Shown: piece by piece, positions 1-6,945 of the stretch
How positions within the stretch are numbered: position 1 is the stretch's first letter
Layout: each line of letters opens with the position of its first letter
Source of the DNA: Desulfobacteraceae bacterium
Lineage (GTDB): Bacteria > Desulfobacterota > Desulfobacteria > Desulfobacterales > Desulfobacteraceae
Assembly (NCBI GenBank): GCA_022712835.1
Contig: JAFLJU010000008.1
Coordinates: 1-10,236 of the forward strand
Length of the DNA stretch: 10,236 bases
Direction: 5' to 3'
Made by a program: the position numbers and the translations under genes
The notes under the pieces: model-generated
Seen by the model: only the letters and a program-made list of their open reading frames with translations
Told to the model about the DNA's origin: nothing
The model's database searches: none

Positions 1-401
1 TTGGTGCTGATATAATTCTGCTGGGCATAGGGTGAATTCAGATAGCCGCCGGCTTTGGTGAAAAATTCAGAAATGGTGACATTTTCCGGCAACTGCTTTT
101 TCCGCAGATCCTTCATATATTCAAATTCGACAAATCCATCCCAGATCCTTTTCACAATGGGGTCCAGCAGACGGGCTTCAAGATTTGAAGAAGGGGTCGG
201 TTTCTCAAGGGAAAGAGCGGTAATAATGGTCAGATCGATGGCGGGATCATTTTTTGCCCTCAGATACAACGCATTTACGATGTGGTTGGGTTTTCCCAGA
301 GCCAGGGGCATGCCAAACACAATTTTATTACCCACCGCTTCAATGATACGATCTACACAGGTTTCAACATCTCTTACCAATTCCGGTTGCGTTGCTGCCA
401 T
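1..401 (-). CDS. Acetyl-CoA hydrolase/transferase family protein, N-terminal part (3' end outside window)
   Basis: This leftward gene starts at ATG 401-399, with AAGGGG about 8 bases upstream. It is open to the window edge (133 codons) and is cut there, not by a stop. The reading shows VDRIIEAVGNKIVFGMPLALGKP, then HIVNALYLRAK, LTIITALSLEKP, LDPIVKRIWDG and a stretch ending in NSPYAQQNYIST. This is the N-terminal pattern of the COG0427 family (acetyl-CoA hydrolase, succinyl-CoA:acetate and 4-hydroxybutyrate CoA-transferases), and resembles the long versions of about 600-700 residues. Members move CoA between acyl groups or hydrolyse acyl-CoA through a glutamyl-CoA intermediate; the catalytic glutamate lies beyond the window. 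An upstream in-frame stop (452-450) with no ATG or GTG codon in between supports this start. It is divergent from a regulator-like gene and an acyl-CoA dehydrogenase, consistent with acyl-CoA turnover. The exact substrate cannot be told. Confidence 0.8.
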   Translation of the reverse strand, partial: MAATQPELVRDVETCVDRIIEAVGNKIVFGMPLALGKPNHIVNALYLRAKNDPAIDLTIITALSLEKPTPSSNLEARLLDPIVKRIWDGFVEFEYMKDLRKKQLPENVTISEFFTKAGGYLNSPYAQQNYIST

Positions 402-451
402 GGTTCCATCCCCTTTACAGGCTACCCCGATATATGCATAAACTTCTATTT

Positions 452-480
452 ATTATCAAACACAAATCTAATCGCGTCGA
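452..480 (-). promoter_or_regulatory. Candidate sigma70 promoter for the acetyl-CoA hydrolase/transferase gene
   Basis: On the minus strand, TCGACG (480-475, 4/6 to TTGACA) is followed after 17 bases by GATAAT (457-452, 5/6 to TATAAT). This would start transcription near 445 and give a leader of about 45 bases. It is a by-eye match only. The neighbouring sequence is AT-rich, so chance matches are likely. Confidence 0.35.
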
Positions 481-672
481 TAATATGCTCCATATAGAAG
501 GGGCTGAAAATCGATAGAGAACCTTTTTAGCATAGGTCGAAATGCCGATATTACCATAGGCGAAACACCTAGGTTCAACACGAACAATTGCGACCTAACA
601 TTTCGAACACTCTGCCTATTTTTTACATCAACGACACTTTACCCACCTTCAATATATAAATTTCATGATATA

Positions 673-711
673 GGTGGTATAAACATTGTTTCAAATTAAA
701 AAAATACCACC
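673..711. repeat. Inverted repeat GGTGGTAT / ATACCACC, candidate operator
   Basis: GGTGGTAT at 673-680 is matched exactly by ATACCACC at 704-711, with 23 AT-rich bases between. The dyad ends 12 bases before the TTGACA box at 724-729 and lies about 80 bases before the ATG at 793. The position suits an operator for the regulator-like gene downstream, but regulation is inferred. As RNA it would be a weak hairpin with a large loop. Confidence 0.5.
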
Positions 712-723
712 AAAATAAAAGCA

Positions 724-752
724 TTGACAATATTCACACACTCAATTAACAA
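724..752 (+). promoter_or_regulatory. Candidate promoter of the RHH-like / acyl-CoA dehydrogenase unit
   Basis: A perfect TTGACA lies at 724-729. At 17 bases spacing there is only a weak -10 (TAACAA, 747-752, 3/6); CAATAT at 750-755 is an alternative at 20 bases. Its position between the 673-711 inverted repeat and the ribosome binding site at 782-786 supports it, while the poor -10 argues for an activator or a different true site. Confidence 0.35.
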
Positions 753-792
753 TATCAACCAAGCAATAACGGGAAAATTATGGAGGATCCAC

Positions 793-1362
793 ATGAACGG
801 TAAGAAAAAATCACATTACATTTCACAGCATGATATTTTTACGGGCGAACCCATCGACATCAACGAAATGGTTGTGAAACTCTCCAAAAGACTGTCTGAA
901 TCCACCGGTGCCGGCGACGCAAAAAAAAAAATGTCCTATAGCATTTCCCCCATGGCCCAGGTTTTAATTAAAAAAGTTGCCGAGGAGACAGGGGTCACCC
1001 AGGGAAGTATTGTTGAGACAGCGCCTCTGTTGTTTGCAAAAATGGCTACGGATTCACTGGAACGCCGCTCAAAGGCCCTGGGAACCCTGACGACACTTAA
1101 CGAACAAATTTCAAGATCCCTGTATTCCTTTGCAAAAATAGCCCCCCACCTGAAACCCTATACCGATCAAGTGGAAACAATGATGGAACAAATTATGGCG
1201 ATGGAAAAAGAAGCCGTGACAAACAAAAATTTTAAAGGGGTGGACACCACGAACCATCCCTCCTTGAACGGATTAAAGATCGGAAAGGGGGAGCTGCCTC
1301 CCTATAATGAAGAAATCAAAAATTTCCTAGGCAAAGACGAACTATTTGCCCCGTTCATTTAA
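793..1362 (+). CDS. Hypothetical protein with ribbon-helix-helix-like segment (189 aa)
   Basis: The start is ATG 793, because GGAGG (782-786) sits 6 bases before it; the longer reading from TTG 724 has no such site. I do not recognise a named family. Residues about 47-86 look like a ribbon-helix-helix DNA-binding fold: a short strand (MSYSISP), helix (AQVLIKKVAEETG), turn, and helix (TQGSIVETAPLLFAKMA). The rest is mostly helical and polar, with Met/Glu-rich stretches (about 125-143) and a C-terminal tail containing GELPPYNEEIKNFLG. No signal peptide or membrane segment is seen, so it is probably cytosolic. It precedes the acyl-CoA dehydrogenase gene by 73 bases on the same strand with no terminator between, so the two are likely co-transcribed. 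A role as local transcriptional regulator is inference; a structural or granule-associated protein is an alternative. An 11-A run (921-931) lies inside the gene. Confidence 0.75.
   Translation: MNGKKKSHYISQHDIFTGEPIDINEMVVKLSKRLSESTGAGDAKKKMSYSISPMAQVLIKKVAEETGVTQGSIVETAPLLFAKMATDSLERRSKALGTLTTLNEQISRSLYSFAKIAPHLKPYTDQVETMMEQIMAMEKEAVTNKNFKGVDTTNHPSLNGLKIGKGELPPYNEEIKNFLGKDELFAPFI
921..931 (+). repeat. Homopolymeric A11 tract inside a coding sequence
   Basis: Eleven consecutive A residues encode the three lysines of DAKKKM (residues 42-47) and the first base of Met47, immediately before the ribbon-helix-helix-like segment. Runs of this length are known sites of replication slippage and of RNA polymerase slippage. 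The frame is intact in this sequence. Confidence 0.9.
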
Positions 1363-1435
1363 ACAAAATCAAGGATAGGCCAACACAGACAAGCGGTTCA
1401 AGACCATAACAATTCATACAACGGAGAAGAATCCA

Positions 1436-3244
1436 ATGGCAGAACAGATCGCAGACAGAAGAGATATCGAGTTTGTTTTATTTGATCAATTAAAAACAGA
1501 TGAACTGTGTCAGGTGGAAAAATTCAGTGATTTCAACAAAAAAACATTCACCATGCTGATAAATGAAACCAGAAAATTTGCAATTAAGGAGATTTTACCA
1601 ACTTATCAGGAGGGCGACCGGGAAGGAGTTAAATTCGAAAACGGGAAAGTCATTATTCCCGAATGTTATAGGCGTCCATTTAATCTTTTGAGAGAAGCCG
1701 AGTTTACCTCCATGACTGAAAGTCCAGAGTATGGTGGCCAAGGACTTCCCGAAACCATAGGAATTGCCGCCGCAGAATATCTTGTGGGAACCAACTTTGC
1801 CTTTGCCACCTATTCGTTCCTGGGACATGGAACTGGTAAAATGATTGAGCTTTTCGGTACCGAGAAACAAAAGCAGATCTACTTAAAAAAACTCTATACG
1901 GCAGAATGGGGCGGCACCATGCTTCTTACGGAACCCAATGCCGGTTCAGATGTCGGTCTCCTGGAAACAACCGCCAAAAGAAATGATGATGGCACCTTCT
2001 CTCTTACCGGAAATAAAATTTTCATCACATCCGGTGATCATGACCTCACCGAAAACATCATTCACCCGGTACTGGCAAGAATCGAAGGCGCGCCCAAAGG
2101 AACAAAAGGGGTCTCTCTGTTTATCGTTCCCAAATACCTCGTGAATGACGATGGTTCCCTGGGGGAGGCAAACGATATTGTTTGTACCGGGGTGGAAGAG
2201 AAGATGGGAATCCACGGCAGCGCCACCTGCAGCATGGCATTGGGCAGCAAGGGCAAGTGTCGGGGTATGATTCTGGGTGAAGAAAACAAAGGCATGAAAG
2301 CCATGTTCCATATGATGAATGAAGCAAGGCTTGGAGTTGGGCTTCAATCCTTTGCCCATGCATCCAATGCCTACCTGCTGGCATTAAATTATGCCAAACA
2401 GCGCAAGCAGGGCCGTGCCCTTGAAAATGCCATGGATCACACGGCTCCGCCAGTGGCGATCATTAACCATCCCGATGTCCGAAGAATGCTTCTTGAAATG
2501 AAATCCCATGTGGAGGGCATGAGAAGTTTTACCTACTACACCGCCAATTGTTTTGATAAAGCCGTCACGTCGAAAACAAAGGAAGAAAGGGATAAAAACA
2601 AAATGCTCAGTGAGCTTCTCACCCCGGTGCTCAAGACATATAACAGCCAGAGGGGCTTTGAAATGTGTGTGAAAGCCATGCAGGTCTATGGCGGTGCAGG
2701 ATACACCAAGGACTTTCCGGTTGAACAATTGGCAAGAGACTGTAAAATAGCCTCGATTTACGAAGGAACCGATGGTATCCAGGCAATGGATCTGCTCGCA
2801 AGAAAGCTGGGCATGAACCAGGGTAAGGTATTCTTGGATTTTATAAATGAAGCAATGGGTGCTGTTACAAAAGCCCTGGCATTTGAACCATTAAAAGGCA
2901 TTGCCGATAAAACACAAACCTTGATTGAAAAATTGAGTGAAACCGCGATGCACATGGGAACAACGGCCATGTCTGAAACCTTTAAGGTGGCCTTTGCCCA
3001 CTCGGTCCCCTTTCTTGAAGCCATGGGGGACACGATAATGGCATGGATGCTGCTCTGGCGCGCCAGTATTGCCAGTGAAAAACTCAACAACAACGCCCCA
3101 AAAAAAGAGCTCCCATTTCTTGAAGGTCAGATCAAAAGTGCTGATTTTTTCATTAATAACATCACACCCATGACCCTTGGGAAAATAGCATCCATTATGG
3201 ACTCAGGAGATGCCGCCATTACCATAAACAATGATTCTTTTTAG
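1436..3244 (+). CDS. Acyl-CoA dehydrogenase, long form with extra C-terminal domain (602 aa)
   Basis: This FAD flavoprotein oxidises an acyl-CoA to the trans-2-enoyl-CoA and passes electrons to electron-transfer flavoprotein. It starts at ATG 1436 with GGAGAAG 6-7 bases upstream. An N-terminal extension (about 1-40, IADRRDIEFVLFDQL) precedes the helical N-domain. The family signature LLTEPNAGSD lies at 163-172 and the FITSG flavin-contact motif follows near 197. The C-terminal catalytic fold ends with IYEGTDGIQAMDLLARKL; Glu443 in this motif is the likely catalytic base. Residues about 465-600 form the additional helical domain of the 580-600-residue dehydrogenases, the class that includes DmdC (methylmercaptopropionyl-CoA dehydrogenase); medium- and short-chain enzymes are only about 380-400 residues. 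The substrate cannot be deduced; a medium/long-chain or substituted acyl-CoA is plausible. The divergent CoA-transferase/hydrolase gene supports a role in acyl-CoA catabolism. Confidence 0.95.
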   Translation: MAEQIADRRDIEFVLFDQLKTDELCQVEKFSDFNKKTFTMLINETRKFAIKEILPTYQEGDREGVKFENGKVIIPECYRRPFNLLREAEFTSMTESPEYGGQGLPETIGIAAAEYLVGTNFAFATYSFLGHGTGKMIELFGTEKQKQIYLKKLYTAEWGGTMLLTEPNAGSDVGLLETTAKRNDDGTFSLTGNKIFITSGDHDLTENIIHPVLARIEGAPKGTKGVSLFIVPKYLVNDDGSLGEANDIVCTGVEEKMGIHGSATCSMALGSKGKCRGMILGEENKGMKAMFHMMNEARLGVGLQSFAHASNAYLLALNYAKQRKQGRALENAMDHTAPPVAIINHPDVRRMLLEMKSHVEGMRSFTYYTANCFDKAVTSKTKEERDKNKMLSELLTPVLKTYNSQRGFEMCVKAMQVYGGAGYTKDFPVEQLARDCKIASIYEGTDGIQAMDLLARKLGMNQGKVFLDFINEAMGAVTKALAFEPLKGIADKTQTLIEKLSETAMHMGTTAMSETFKVAFAHSVPFLEAMGDTIMAWMLLWRASIASEKLNNNAPKKELPFLEGQIKSADFFINNITPMTLGKIASIMDSGDAAITINNDSF

Positions 3245-3252
3245 TCCAACAT

Positions 3253-3283
3253 AAATATCCTGGCCCTGGGGGCTAGGATATTT
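3253..3283. terminator. Strong stem-loop after the acyl-CoA dehydrogenase gene, probably a two-way terminator
   Basis: AAATATCCTGGCCC (3253-3266) pairs with GGGCTAGGATATTT (3270-3283). This gives a 14-bp stem with one G-T wobble and a TGG loop, starting 8 bases after the TAG stop. No long T run follows; the distal stem itself ends in ATATTT on either strand. Because the next operon converges on it, it can serve both directions. Confidence 0.75.
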
Positions 3284-3353
3284 ACCTATATCTGACGGCA
3301 GTAGGGAGCAAACAATTGACCGTCTTTGATTAGGTCTCTGCCTTTTGTAATCC

Positions 3354-3376
3354 GGTCGTATTATGCTGATACGGCC
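3354..3376 (-). terminator. Hairpin just after the last gene of the leftward operon
   Basis: GGTCGTAT (3354-3361) pairs with ATACGGCC (3369-3376), an 8-bp stem with one wobble and a 7-base loop. It begins 6 bases after the TGA of the DUF362 gene as read on the minus strand. No T tract follows, so it may be a 3' end-protecting hairpin ahead of the stronger stem at 3253-3283. Confidence 0.4.
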
Positions 3377-3382
3377 CTGATA

Positions 3383-4729
3383 TCATCGGTCTGCTTTCGA
3401 TGTTCCGGCATTCCTTTCCAGGCGGGCTCGTTTTCTTATGGGAATCGTAGCCTTCATCCAGCCGGATACGATGGAATAATAAAGCAGCAACAGCAGATTC
3501 CTAAAGTCGAATGCAGGGCTTTGAATTCCCAGTTTAAAAAGAAGAAAAAGCATCAGGTCTTTAACTTTTACCGGACAGCCTTTTACCCGGATAATTTTTT
3601 TTGCCTCAAGCCGTCCACTGACGCCTGCACAGGAGCCGACCAGAACAACAATATCATCCGGATGAACGACATCACCTTCATAATACCCTGTTACAATTGC
3701 CGCCCTTTTTGCTTTTTTCAATGTGCCGGGATATTTTTTTTCAGCTGTCCCCAGTGCGCCCTTAATGGAGCAGACACAGCCACCGTAACAGAGGTTTCCC
3801 GAACTTTTGTTGATTCCTTCATAAAACCTCAATGGAGAATCGAGTTTGCCTAAATCCTGAAAAGGGGATTCCACATCTTTTATCCGTTCAGCCAGCGCTT
3901 CAATCGTGATATCTCCGGATACGGTAATATCATCAAAATCCAGAGACCCATAGCCCCGTTCACTTGCTTCAACAAGATGGAGAACAGACTCAGGCGGATA
4001 TCCCAGAATTTTTGCCGCCACCATATCACATGCCAGGGGCTCATTTGAAATCAGAACAGCGCCAAGATGGACAGGGTAAGGGCTTGATTCAAACCCCTTG
4101 CCGATGGTGATTGCATCCGATATGATGACATCTGGGTAACCGACCTCAAGCATGTCGACAATCTTCTGATGAAGCCTATCATCATGATATAAAAATCGCT
4201 CCTTGTGATTCAGAATGCCGATATTGAGCTTCAGGGTGTTTGTGATTTGTGTCACAATATGGAACTTCAGCTTGGGCATCCATATTTTAAACTCCGCCTC
4301 ATACAGGGATTTTGCAACCTGCATTGTTTTATGGAGTTTCGCCTTTTCAAGGGGAACCTTTTTGGCCTGTTCCTCGTTAAAATCCACAAGGGGAACATCA
4401 AGATCATTACTCATCTGACGGATCCCTGATTCTGCAAAAAACATCCGTGAAGGAATGCCGATACCGCCGGATTCCCCGATGGTGATCCTGTCCTGCCCAA
4501 AGTCCTGTCTCAGGCTGTTCACCATGGCTTCAAGCATGTCCGGCGCGGTAAAGCTGTGGTGAATATACTCTTTATTTGCCGTAACGATATTGGGTTTGAT
4601 AAGGATGTTTCCCTTAGGGTTAAGCCCCAGCTCATCAATTCCCTGCTTGATAATTTTACGGATGGCCCTCTTATCATAGGTGTTGCATTCTCGAATGATG
4701 ACCTTGCGTTCTCCACAAAAGCGTTTCAT
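3383..4729 (-). CDS. DUF362 family protein with C-terminal cysteine set (448 aa), last gene of operon
   Basis: The start is ATG 4729, with AAAGGATAA about 5 bases upstream. The DUF362 hallmarks are present: NILIKPN (41-47), a conserved block FTAPDMLEAMVNSL, GESGGIG, and later FKIWMPKLKFH followed by LKLNIGILNHKERF and DVIISDAITIGKG. No reaction is securely assigned to this family, so no function is claimed. The C-terminal third carries CYGGCVC (Cys314, 318, 320), GSCAG (Cys367) and GCPVKVKDLM (Cys385), the kind of spacing that could hold an iron-sulfur cluster or another metal. A leucine-rich hydrophobic stretch (LMLFLLFKLG and LLLLLYYS, about 393-423) near the C-terminus may associate with membrane, and the final tail is basic. 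It follows the TetR gene by 50 bases and closes the six-gene operon. It is distinct from, not a copy of, the other DUF362 protein at 5459-6922. Confidence 0.8.
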   Translation of the reverse strand: MKRFCGERKVIIRECNTYDKRAIRKIIKQGIDELGLNPKGNILIKPNIVTANKEYIHHSFTAPDMLEAMVNSLRQDFGQDRITIGESGGIGIPSRMFFAESGIRQMSNDLDVPLVDFNEEQAKKVPLEKAKLHKTMQVAKSLYEAEFKIWMPKLKFHIVTQITNTLKLNIGILNHKERFLYHDDRLHQKIVDMLEVGYPDVIISDAITIGKGFESSPYPVHLGAVLISNEPLACDMVAAKILGYPPESVLHLVEASERGYGSLDFDDITVSGDITIEALAERIKDVESPFQDLGKLDSPLRFYEGINKSSGNLCYGGCVCSIKGALGTAEKKYPGTLKKAKRAAIVTGYYEGDVVHPDDIVVLVGSCAGVSGRLEAKKIIRVKGCPVKVKDLMLFLLFKLGIQSPAFDFRNLLLLLYYSIVSGWMKATIPIRKRARLERNAGTSKADR

Positions 4730-4779
4730 GGGATTATCCTTTTTAGTGTGACCAAATCAGTTAGGATGGGACGACATTT

Positions 4780-5445
4780 TTATAGATCTTCTGACAATGC
4801 GCCACTATCGATAAAGCGAATCAGGATTTCATAGGCAAGGGCTGCGGCCTCTTCTATCATTTTTTCAGGCGTGTTGTTAATTTCCGATATGAGTTTGTTG
4901 TTATAAAGAGACACCAGACCGTGAAGCTGGCCCCACATCATGATCAATAACACCTGGGTATTTTCAGGCAGACAATACCCCTCATTTGTTAAATCAGCCA
5001 TGCACCTGTCCAGAAAAGCAAAGCTCTTTTCCGACGACTCCTTTTCTTTTATTGCCAACCGTTCGAGGGGCGTGTCGATATAGTCCGCATATTTTGGCGT
5101 TGGCATGTCGAACATAATGGCGTAATAATTGGGCTGTTGCATACCAAACCGAATATAGGCCTGGAACATAAACCGGAATTTTTCATCAATGGTCCCCTCT
5201 TTAAGATAGGCGTTTTCCAGTACATCAAAAATAATTTTCCCGGATCGTGTCCTGATCGCAATATTCAGTTCGTCCTTGTTCGAGTAATAGTTATACAGGT
5301 TGGCTGCCGCCATTCCGATTTTTGAGCCGATTTTTCGCATTGAAAGATTCTGGTAGCCCTCTTCCATGATAATTTCTGCTGCAATATCCAGAATTTCTTC
5401 TTTTTTTATTTGAATCTGCGCTTCATCCATCGGTGCTTTTGGCAT
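4780..5445 (-). CDS. TetR family transcriptional regulator, WHG-type (221 aa)
   Basis: The start is ATG 5445 (MPKAPMDEAQ), with AGAGGA 5-6 bases upstream; a longer frame reaching back to 5508 would run into the preceding gene. The N-terminal helix-turn-helix is clear: EILDIAAEIIMEEG (about 17-30), LSMRKIGSKIGMAAANLYNYYSNKDEL (about 34-60). The C-terminal ligand domain contains YYAIMF (108-112) and WGQLHGLVSLY (171-181), the pattern of the TetR-associated WHG domain. Members are dimeric repressors released by small ligands, in several cases acyl-CoAs or other hydrophobic molecules. Only 13 bases separate it from the DUF362 gene upstream in the operon, so it is made together with the genes it probably controls. 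The likely binding sites are the 15-bp units at 9789-9833 in front of the operon; that link is inference. Confidence 0.92.
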   Translation of the reverse strand: MPKAPMDEAQIQIKKEEILDIAAEIIMEEGYQNLSMRKIGSKIGMAAANLYNYYSNKDELNIAIRTRSGKIIFDVLENAYLKEGTIDEKFRFMFQAYIRFGMQQPNYYAIMFDMPTPKYADYIDTPLERLAIKEKESSEKSFAFLDRCMADLTNEGYCLPENTQVLLIMMWGQLHGLVSLYNNKLISEINNTPEKMIEEAAALAYEILIRFIDSGALSEDL

Positions 5446-5458
5446 GATGATCCTCTTT

Positions 5459-6922
5459 TCAGATATTAGATTCCAAAATACGTAATCGTGCCTCAACCTG
5501 CCTTGCACAATCAGCGCGTTCTGAAGGTGTGTTTAATGCATCAATAATTTCAGGTATCCGAACCAGTCTTGAAAATGTGGAATCCGGCAGCACAAACCAT
5601 CTTTTGTCTGCTAAAAGCCTATGACCATATATTTTAACGGAGCCGGTGGATGCAGATCCAAGACAGGCCAGAAGAACAGCTAACTCTGGCGCATCAAGGC
5701 GATCCAGATCGGCCCCCACGCTTTTGGGTGCCATTGGGCAGGGTTTGACTTTCCGGCGAAGGGACAGATCCTTTATTTTTCTGATAATCCAGTGCCGTCG
5801 GTGAAATGCGTACACCAGGATGGGTAAAATCAACAGATAGGTTATTGCCACCCCCAGGGGCTTTCTTTTAAACGGCGGTGTCCCAAAACCGTCGCTAATG
5901 GTCTGTTGAAACCGGTAGTACTGGTAATGTTTTTCAGTGAGGGGAAATCCTGACACAATAAACCCGGGCACATTGTGCCATCTTTTTAAAGGCCGGATCT
6001 GTCCATCCAGTTCAGCGGGTTTTGCAAGAAGATCCATGGCCGTTTTTGTCATCAGGCTTTTTTCCACATCGACACCCATGATACGACAGGCCACCCGCTC
6101 TGTTTCGGCAATATTTTCTCCGGCAAGAATAAAGCCGGGACGTCTTGGAATGGCCCGGTCCCACTTCACTCCCATCCAGCCGTCCGCAGCAATAATACCA
6201 TCGATGATACCAAGATGAACCGGGCATTTTTTTAACTGGACAATAGTGGGCCTGGCACAACCGGTAAGCCTATGATAATGCCACATTTTATCCCCTTCGG
6301 GAAGGCATCCGTAAGTGTTTTTAACAAGCAGGGTATAGCCGCCGTAGACATGGGTCTTAAATTTTGCAAAGCTTATCCTGAAGTCTGCATCCAGCCATGC
6401 AGTGGACAGTTTCAAAGTGCCGCCCGGAATCTGCGTTGCATCGATTTCGGTCGTATCTGAACCCAGATCCACAAGGCGGTAAGGCAGAAGCCGGCCGTCT
6501 GAAGATGCCACATGGGCCGTCATTTCCGGACGCCCGGAAACGTAGGTGTGGACCCCGCCGTTCAGGCCCATGGCCGTCATCACAGTAATCGGATTCCGCT
6601 CCGTGTAAGTCAGTTCATAGGCATTGGAACTTTCAACCACGCTGATATTCGAATACCCTTTTTCATGGAGATATTCCACCAGAGCAAGAACAAGCAGCGG
6701 GTCGGTGGTGACACCATCGTCATCCCTTCGAACAAACATGGATGCGTTGGGCTTTATGGAGATCTTTAATTTATCCGGCTCTTTTCCCAGTGATGTCCTC
6801 ATCGTTTCAAGTTCATTTTCCAACCCTGCAAGATCCAAAACATCATTGAGCAGCCTAATTTTATCTTTTCCATCAAGATATCGTAAAACAACTTTTGATA
6901 AAACCACGGGGTCATCCTCCAT
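5459..6922 (-). CDS. DUF362 family protein with internal membrane segment (487 aa)
   Basis: A DUF362 protein with ISIKPN (54-59), the TTDPLLVLALVEYLHEKGY block (72-90), ISVVES, and the later FAKFKTHVYGGYTLLVKNTYG and GIIDGIIAADGW blocks. Its function is unknown. Unlike the 3383-4729 protein it lacks the CxxxCxC cluster. Instead it has one strongly hydrophobic stretch (about 357-377, GVAITYLLILPILVYAF) followed by a highly basic segment (RRHWIIRKIKDLSLRRKVK). This suggests one membrane anchor with the DUF362 domain and basic side in the cytoplasm. The remaining C-terminal 90 residues are soluble and unplaced. The start is uncertain: ATG 6922 has no Shine-Dalgarno sequence, whereas GTG 6907 (removing five residues) has GGAGG at the right distance. 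It lies 23 bases after the SCP2-like gene and 13 bases before the TetR gene. Confidence 0.8.
   Translation of the reverse strand: MEDDPVVLSKVVLRYLDGKDKIRLLNDVLDLAGLENELETMRTSLGKEPDKLKISIKPNASMFVRRDDDGVTTDPLLVLALVEYLHEKGYSNISVVESSNAYELTYTERNPITVMTAMGLNGGVHTYVSGRPEMTAHVASSDGRLLPYRLVDLGSDTTEIDATQIPGGTLKLSTAWLDADFRISFAKFKTHVYGGYTLLVKNTYGCLPEGDKMWHYHRLTGCARPTIVQLKKCPVHLGIIDGIIAADGWMGVKWDRAIPRRPGFILAGENIAETERVACRIMGVDVEKSLMTKTAMDLLAKPAELDGQIRPLKRWHNVPGFIVSGFPLTEKHYQYYRFQQTISDGFGTPPFKRKPLGVAITYLLILPILVYAFHRRHWIIRKIKDLSLRRKVKPCPMAPKSVGADLDRLDAPELAVLLACLGSASTGSVKIYGHRLLADKRWFVLPDSTFSRLVRIPEIIDALNTPSERADCARQVEARLRILESNI
6905..6920 (-). promoter_or_regulatory. Shine-Dalgarno GGAGG that favours a GTG start for the DUF362 gene
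   Basis: On the minus strand the sequence is ATGGAGGATGACCCCGTG. GGAGG (6920-6916) lies 8 bases before an in-frame GTG (6907-6905), while only T/A-rich sequence lies before ATG 6922. Initiation at GTG would give a 482-residue protein beginning MVLSKVVLRYL. Confidence 0.5.
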
Positions 6923-6945
6923 TTAAACAAAAAAACAAATAGCTT

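Larger units (their letters stand above)
402..792. other. Divergent AT-rich intergenic region with several small repeats
   Basis: No gene is supported in this 391-base stretch; reading frames crossing it lack ribosome binding sites. It must hold the promoters of both divergent transcription units. Visible structure includes the 8-bp palindrome ACCTAGGT (567-574) and a GTTC-N5-GAAC dyad (573-585). TAGGTCG (533-539) has its complement CGACCTA at 591-597, and CGAAATG (538-544) has its complement CATTTCG at 599-605. A wider inverted repeat at 673-711 and a TTGACA box at 724-729 lie close to the rightward gene. Confidence 0.6.

Noticed and set aside
55..441. Forward open frame of 128 codons at the left edge
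   Set aside because: It lies opposite the acetyl-CoA hydrolase/transferase gene, has no ribosome binding site, and its product resembles nothing; the minus strand reading has clear family motifs.
724..792. TTG start at 724 extending the RHH-like protein by 23 residues
   Set aside because: The TTG is part of a TTGACA box and has no Shine-Dalgarno sequence, whereas ATG 793 has GGAGG at 6 bases.
1946..2359. Minus-strand open frames inside the acyl-CoA dehydrogenase gene
   Set aside because: They are antisense to an unambiguous 602-residue enzyme, with no start signals or recognisable products.
3326..3853. Forward open frame of 175 codons antisense to the DUF362 gene
   Set aside because: It is a shadow frame: the opposite strand has the DUF362 motifs and a ribosome binding site.
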